Positions 23,918 through 27,770 of a stretch of 27,770 bases of DNA are shown here, piece by piece. Location of the stretch: NCBI GenBank assembly GCA_002408385.1, contig DHSB01000068.1, positions 1-27,770 on the forward strand, given 5' to 3'. The first letter of the stretch is position 1; each line of letters begins with the position of its first letter. The stretch comes from Myxococcales bacterium UBA5297. Lineage in GTDB: Bacteria > Myxococcota > Myxococcia > Myxococcales > UBA5297. The notes under the pieces are model-generated. The model had not been told where the DNA came from. It searched no databases and saw only the letters and a program-made list of their open reading frames with translations. A program made the position numbers and the translations under genes.

Positions 23918-24763
23918 ATGAAGCTGTGTGAATTCATCCGCCCGACCAGCTTGTCCGAAGCCCGCGACAAGCTGCGCGAGCTGGGCCCGCAGGGTATGGC
24001 CCTCGCGGGCGGCACGGCGCTCCACTTCCTGCAGGACCAGACCACCCGCCGCGCGGTAGACATCACGCGCCTGGGCCTGTCGTTCATCCGGAAGGAAGGC
24101 GACTTCTACGTCGTCGGCGCCACGACCCCGCTTGCCGACATCCAGCGCTACCGCGCCCCCGACTGGACCCTGCACGAGGTCTGTCGGCGCATCGCCACCC
24201 ACCAAGTCCGCAACATCTCCACCATCGGCGGCAACATCTGCCGCGTCTTCCCGTGGGCGGACCTGCCGGTCGTGCTGCTCGCCTTGGACGCGCGCATGGT
24301 GGTCTTCTCCGACAAGGAGGAGGAAATCGTCTCCGACGAGTTCTTCGACGGCCAGCCCACCCAACGCTTTGCCGATGGCAGCCTGCTTACCGCGGTCAAG
24401 GTGCCGCTGCTTCGGGCCCACCAGGGCTTCGGGGTGGTGAAGGTCTCCCGCAACTCGGCGGCCTTCTCGCTGGTCACCATGGCGGTCTCCCTCGAGCTCG
24501 ACGGCGAGGTCATCAAGACCGTGCGCGTGGCGGCCGGCGGCGCGGTGCCTTTCCCGCGACGTCTGCCCACGGTCGAGGCGGCCCTCGTCGGCCGGGAGGC
24601 CAAATCCGAGGTCTTCCGGGAGGCGGCGACCAAGGCGGACTCCGACGTCTCGTGGCGCGGGCGCGAGAGCCTCAGCCCCGACTACGTGCGCCAGCTCGCC
24701 GAAGTCTCCCTCCACGACGCACTGGAGCGGGCCGTCTCCTTCGCCCGCGCGAGGAACGCGTGA
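23918..24763 (+). CDS. Molybdenum hydroxylase (xanthine dehydrogenase family) FAD-binding subunit
   Basis: A 281-aa medium subunit that carries FAD and passes electrons from the Fe-S clusters to an acceptor. The family motifs are present: AGGTALHFLQ (FAD pyrophosphate site, residues 29-38) and the second FAD motif TIGGNICRVFPWADLPVVLL at about 100-119, followed by the CO-dehydrogenase flavoprotein C-terminal domain (about 165-275). Size matches E. coli XdhB (292 aa) and YgfM (259 aa). The chosen ATG at 23918 has AAAGGA upstream and starts at the conserved MKLCEFIRP; a TTG at 23891 in the same frame is less likely. The stop overlaps the next start by one base (TGATG), so the subunits are translationally coupled. 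First gene of the operon. Confidence 0.95.
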   Translation: MKLCEFIRPTSLSEARDKLRELGPQGMALAGGTALHFLQDQTTRRAVDITRLGLSFIRKEGDFYVVGATTPLADIQRYRAPDWTLHEVCRRIATHQVRNISTIGGNICRVFPWADLPVVLLALDARMVVFSDKEEEIVSDEFFDGQPTQRFADGSLLTAVKVPLLRAHQGFGVVKVSRNSAAFSLVTMAVSLELDGEVIKTVRVAAGGAVPFPRRLPTVEAALVGREAKSEVFREAATKADSDVSWRGRESLSPDYVRQLAEVSLHDALERAVSFARARNA

Positions 24764-25275
24764 TGAACCAGTACCCGATGACAGTTTCGTTCACCCTCAA
24801 CGGCGAGAAGCGCACTTTTGCCACAGCTCCCGGCGAGAACCTGCTCGACCTGCTGCGCCGCAGCGGCCTGCGCGGCACCAAGTTCGGGTGCGGACAGGGC
24901 ACCTGCGGCGCCTGCACCGTGTTGCTCGACGGCCGCGCGGTCAATGCCTGCCTGCTGTTCGTCGGGCAGGTCGAAGGGCGCGAGGTTTGTACGATCGAAA
25001 GCGTCGGCAGCTTCGACAAGTCCTCGGAGATCCAACAGGAGCTCATCGACGGCAGCGCCGTCCAGTGCGGCTACTGCATCCCGGGCATCGTCATGAGCGC
25101 CACGGCGCTGATGAAGGCCGAGACGAAGTACGACGACGAGATCGTGCGCGAGTACATGGACGGCAACATCTGTCGCTGCACCGGCTACGAGAAGATCTGG
25201 GGCGCCCTGCGCCGGGTCCTCGATCGGCGCGAAGCCAGTCTGGCCAAGGTGGAGGGTTCGGGTTCCAAGTCCTGA
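24763..25275 (+). CDS. Molybdenum hydroxylase [2Fe-2S] subunit
   Basis: A 170-aa small subunit that relays electrons from the molybdenum centre to FAD. It has the two expected cluster sites: the plant-ferredoxin-type cluster with Cys43, Cys48, Cys51 and Cys63 (FGCGQGTCGACTVLLDG), and the four-helix-bundle cluster with Cys102, Cys105, Cys137 and Cys139 (QCGYCIPG and NICRCTGY). Length is close to E. coli XdhC (159 aa). The start overlaps the FAD-subunit stop, and the molybdopterin subunit follows after 59 bases. The extra C-terminal tail (REASLAKVEGSGSKS) is not part of the conserved fold. In E. coli XdhD this domain is fused to the Mo domain; here it is separate. Confidence 0.96.
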   Translation: MNQYPMTVSFTLNGEKRTFATAPGENLLDLLRRSGLRGTKFGCGQGTCGACTVLLDGRAVNACLLFVGQVEGREVCTIESVGSFDKSSEIQQELIDGSAVQCGYCIPGIVMSATALMKAETKYDDEIVREYMDGNICRCTGYEKIWGALRRVLDRREASLAKVEGSGSKS

Positions 25276-25334
25276 CGCTTGAGTCCTGTGACCGCCGAAC
25301 CCTGATCTCTGGCCCTCTCCCTCGGAGGTTTCCC

Positions 25335-27671
25335 ATGGGAAACGACCCCAAGAACTTCAAGCAGGTCAATCACTCCGTCACCAAGGTCGACGCCCGCCAG
25401 CTCGCCCTTGGCAAGGACTCCTACGTCGCCGACTTCGCCCCGGCCAACGCGCTGGTGGTGAAGATGCTCTGGAGCCCGCATCCCCACGCGCGCATCGTCT
25501 CCCTCGACGTCTCCGAGGCCGAGAAGATGCCCGGCGTCAAAGCGGTCTTGTGGCACGGCAACGTCCCGCGCATCGCCCACTGCACCGCCGGACAAGGCTT
25601 TCCCGAGCCCTCGCCCTACGACACCTTCATGTTCGACACCAAGGTGCGCTTCGTCGGCGACCGCGTCGCGGCAGTCGCCGCGGAGAGCGCCGAGCAGGCC
25701 GAGGCCGCGGTGGCGGCCATCAAGGTCGAGTACGAGCTGCTCAAGCCCGTCCTCTCGATCGACGAGGCGATGGCTCCCGACGCGCCGATCATCCACGACG
25801 AGCCCGAGGCCCACGTCCCCATCCCCATCCCCTACGATCCGAAGACGAACCTGGTGGCCCGGGTCGCCTGCGAGGCTGGGGATTTCGAGAAGGGGATGAA
25901 GGAGGCCGACTTCGCCTTCGACGACACCTACGAGACGCCCTACGCCCAGGCCTGCCCGATCGAGCCCTACACCTCGCTCGCGCAGCTCGACTCCTCCGGG
26001 CGCATCGTCATCACCACCTCGACGCAGGTGCCGTTCCACTGCCGCCGCATCGTCGCCCGCACCCTCGACGTGCCCGTGCAGAAGGTCCGGGTGATCAAGC
26101 CCCGCATCGGCGGCGGCTTCGGCTGCAAGCAGGAGGTGCTGCTCGAGGACGTCGTCGCGATGTTCGCGCTGCGCACCGGGCGCCCGGTGCTCTGGCAGTT
26201 CACGCGCGAGGAGACCTTCCGCACCGGCCGCACCCGCCACCCGATGCGCGTGCGCATCCGCGCCGGGGTCAAGAAGGATGGCACCATCACCGCGCTGGGC
26301 ATGGACTGCTGGAACAACACCGGCGCCTACGGCGGGCACGGCCTGACCGTCGTCTCCTGCTCGGGCTCGAAGGTGCTGCCGCTGTACCGCTGCGAGAACA
26401 TCCACTTCGACGGCAAGGTGCTCTACACCAACCTGCCGGTCGGCGGCGCCTACCGCGGCTTCGGCGCCACGCAGGCCTTCTTCGCCATGGAATCGACCAT
26501 CGAGCAGATGGCCGAGGCGATCGGCATGGACCCGATGGAGTTCCGCCAGAAGAACCACATCAAGTCGGGCGAGGGCTCGCCCATCTTCGCGGCGCTGGGC
26601 GAGGGCAAGGAAGGCGTCCCGATGACGGTCGGCTCCAACGCCCTGGCCGAATGCATCGTCAAGGGGGCCGAGGAGGTCGGCTGGAAGAACCGCACCGACT
26701 GGCGCAGCAAGTCCGGGCGCTATCGGCGCGGCATCGGCATGGCTTGTCTGATGCAAGGCTCCTCGATCCCTCACATCGACATGGGCGGAGCGTGGATCAA
26801 GATCAACGACGACGCCTCGTTCAACCTGATGTTCGGCGCCACCGACATCGGCACGGGCGCCGACACGGTCCTCGCCCAGATCGCCGCCGAGGAGCTCGCC
26901 ACCACCGTCGACAAGATCATCGTCTACGCCTCCGACACCGACCTGACGCCGTTCGACGTCGGGGCCTACGCCTCGTCGACGACCTACCTGTCCGGTGAGG
27001 CCGTGCGCAAGGCCGCCGCCGAGGCCAAGCGCCAACTCCTCGCCTCGGGCGCGGAGATGCTCAACCTGCCGGTCGAGACGCTGCACTGCGAGGATTCGGC
27101 GGTGCAGAACGCCGACGGGTCGAAGAAGGTCTCCTACGCCGACATCGCCGCCTATACGCTCTACCAGAAGAACCAGTACCAGATCTTCGGCACCGCCTCT
27201 CACATCACCGAGAAGTCGCCGCCGCCGTTCGCGGCGCACTTCGCCGAAATCGAGGTCGACACCTGGACCGGCTTCATCCGGGTGCTCAACTACATCTCCA
27301 CCATCGACTGCGGAACCGCGATCAACCCCGCGCTGTGCGAGGGGCAGACCGAGGGCGGCACGCTCAACGGAATCAGCTACGCGCTCACCGAGGAGTACAT
27401 CTTCCGCAACGGGCGCATGACCAACCCCTCGTTCGCCGACTACCACATCTACTCGATGCGCGACCGGCCGCCGATCAAGGCCATCCTGGTTCCCTCGTAC
27501 GAGGAGACCGGGCCGTTCGGCGCCAAGAGCGTCTCGGAGATCTGCATCAACGGCCCCGCGCCGGTGTTCGCCAACGCGATCTACAACGCCACTGGCGCGC
27601 GGATCCGCGAGTTCCCCTTCACTCCGGAACGGGTCCTCAACGCCATCAAGGCGGTCAAGCGGGAGGCGTAG
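25335..27671 (+). CDS. Molybdenum hydroxylase catalytic (molybdopterin-binding) subunit, xanthine dehydrogenase family
   Basis: A 778-aa large subunit that binds the molybdopterin cofactor and hydroxylates an aromatic N-heterocycle, probably a purine. Residues about 20-130 form the a/b-hammerhead domain and the rest the two cofactor-binding domains. Motifs seen are GGGFGCKQEVLLED (259-272), GGAYRGFGATQA (370-381; Arg374 matches the substrate-side Arg of xanthine oxidase), TDIGTGADT (503-511) and FGAKSVSE with the probable catalytic base Glu735. After GGGFG.K comes Gln266, where bovine xanthine oxidase has Glu802; as far as I recall, the E. coli XdhA type also has Gln here. The ATG at 25335 follows GGAGG. 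Length is close to E. coli XdhA (752 aa). Third gene of the operon after the FAD and Fe-S subunits. Selenium dependence is suggested only by the ygfK and ssnA company. Confidence 0.95.
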   Translation: MGNDPKNFKQVNHSVTKVDARQLALGKDSYVADFAPANALVVKMLWSPHPHARIVSLDVSEAEKMPGVKAVLWHGNVPRIAHCTAGQGFPEPSPYDTFMFDTKVRFVGDRVAAVAAESAEQAEAAVAAIKVEYELLKPVLSIDEAMAPDAPIIHDEPEAHVPIPIPYDPKTNLVARVACEAGDFEKGMKEADFAFDDTYETPYAQACPIEPYTSLAQLDSSGRIVITTSTQVPFHCRRIVARTLDVPVQKVRVIKPRIGGGFGCKQEVLLEDVVAMFALRTGRPVLWQFTREETFRTGRTRHPMRVRIRAGVKKDGTITALGMDCWNNTGAYGGHGLTVVSCSGSKVLPLYRCENIHFDGKVLYTNLPVGGAYRGFGATQAFFAMESTIEQMAEAIGMDPMEFRQKNHIKSGEGSPIFAALGEGKEGVPMTVGSNALAECIVKGAEEVGWKNRTDWRSKSGRYRRGIGMACLMQGSSIPHIDMGGAWIKINDDASFNLMFGATDIGTGADTVLAQIAAEELATTVDKIIVYASDTDLTPFDVGAYASSTTYLSGEAVRKAAAEAKRQLLASGAEMLNLPVETLHCEDSAVQNADGSKKVSYADIAAYTLYQKNQYQIFGTASHITEKSPPPFAAHFAEIEVDTWTGFIRVLNYISTIDCGTAINPALCEGQTEGGTLNGISYALTEEYIFRNGRMTNPSFADYHIYSMRDRPPIKAILVPSYEETGPFGAKSVSEICINGPAPVFANAIYNATGARIREFPFTPERVLNAIKAVKREA

Positions 27672-27719
27672 CCTTCCGTTGAGCTGCGCCTCGGGCCGAC
27701 CAGGCGCGGCGAAGAGATG

Positions 27720-27753
27720 AGCACTGGGCCGGGCTGCAACCGGGTCCAGTGCT
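27720..27753 (+). terminator. Hairpin after the molybdenum-hydroxylase operon
   Basis: AGCACTGGGCC (27720-27730) pairs with GGTCCAGTGCT (27743-27753) with one G-T wobble and a 12-base loop, 49 bases after the last stop. Only a short GCTTGG follows, so it is a weak intrinsic terminator or an RNA 3'-protecting stem. Confidence 0.5.
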
Positions 27754-27770
27754 GCTTGGCGCGGGGCCCC

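Noticed and set aside
25185..27446. A 753-codon minus-strand frame
   Set aside because: Antisense shadow of the Mo-hydroxylase genes, which have complete motifs and good start sites.

Overview
The window is a GC-rich, densely coded bacterial chromosome segment. A MopE-like DGVDNDCDG repeat in a PKD lipoprotein, a receiver–PilZ-like–TPR regulator and several large lipoproteins suggest a myxobacterium or a relative (Myxococcota, formerly Deltaproteobacteria). That assignment is inferred from protein style, because no rRNA or tRNA is present. I see no insertion sequence, CRISPR array, prophage or attachment site. Because of the high GC, very long spurious ORFs run antisense to nearly every real gene.

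Left part (1-10.2 kb). After 750 bases with no recognisable gene comes a tightly overlapped minus-strand operon: an MscS-type channel and two tandem CPA2-type cation/proton antiporter-like proteins. Upstream of it lies a decayed plus-strand patch. This holds a tyrosine/dual-specificity phosphatase pseudogene with several frame disruptions, one of them a visible 8-bp tandem duplication, preceded by a possible isochorismatase-family start. Then come ftsY (SRP receptor, minus), a small lipoprotein (plus), a receiver/PilZ-like/TPR regulator (minus) and a complete class A RNase P RNA gene, rnpB (minus).

Middle part (10.4-20.3 kb). The minus strand carries ygfK (a large flavin/iron-sulfur oxidoreductase, the 'putative selenate reductase' family), a lipase-like alpha/beta hydrolase and a 155-aa protein of unknown function. 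Next is a 1020-aa secreted PKD/Ig-like lipoprotein with its own terminator, also on the minus strand. A YheU-family small protein and a tail-anchored 172-aa protein follow on the plus strand.

Right part (20.3-27.8 kb). ssnA (amidohydrolase, minus) diverges from an 8-oxoguanine deaminase/AtzB-type amidohydrolase (plus). After that comes a three-subunit molybdenum hydroxylase operon in the order FAD subunit, [2Fe-2S] subunit, molybdopterin subunit. Together with ygfK this resembles the E. coli ygfK-ssnA-ygfM-xdhD locus linked to selenium-dependent molybdenum hydroxylases and purine/urate metabolism. Here it is split by unrelated genes and carries an extra deaminase. The likely theme is purine turnover: deamination of oxidised or aminated purines, molybdenum-dependent hydroxylation (or the reverse), and electron transfer through YgfK.
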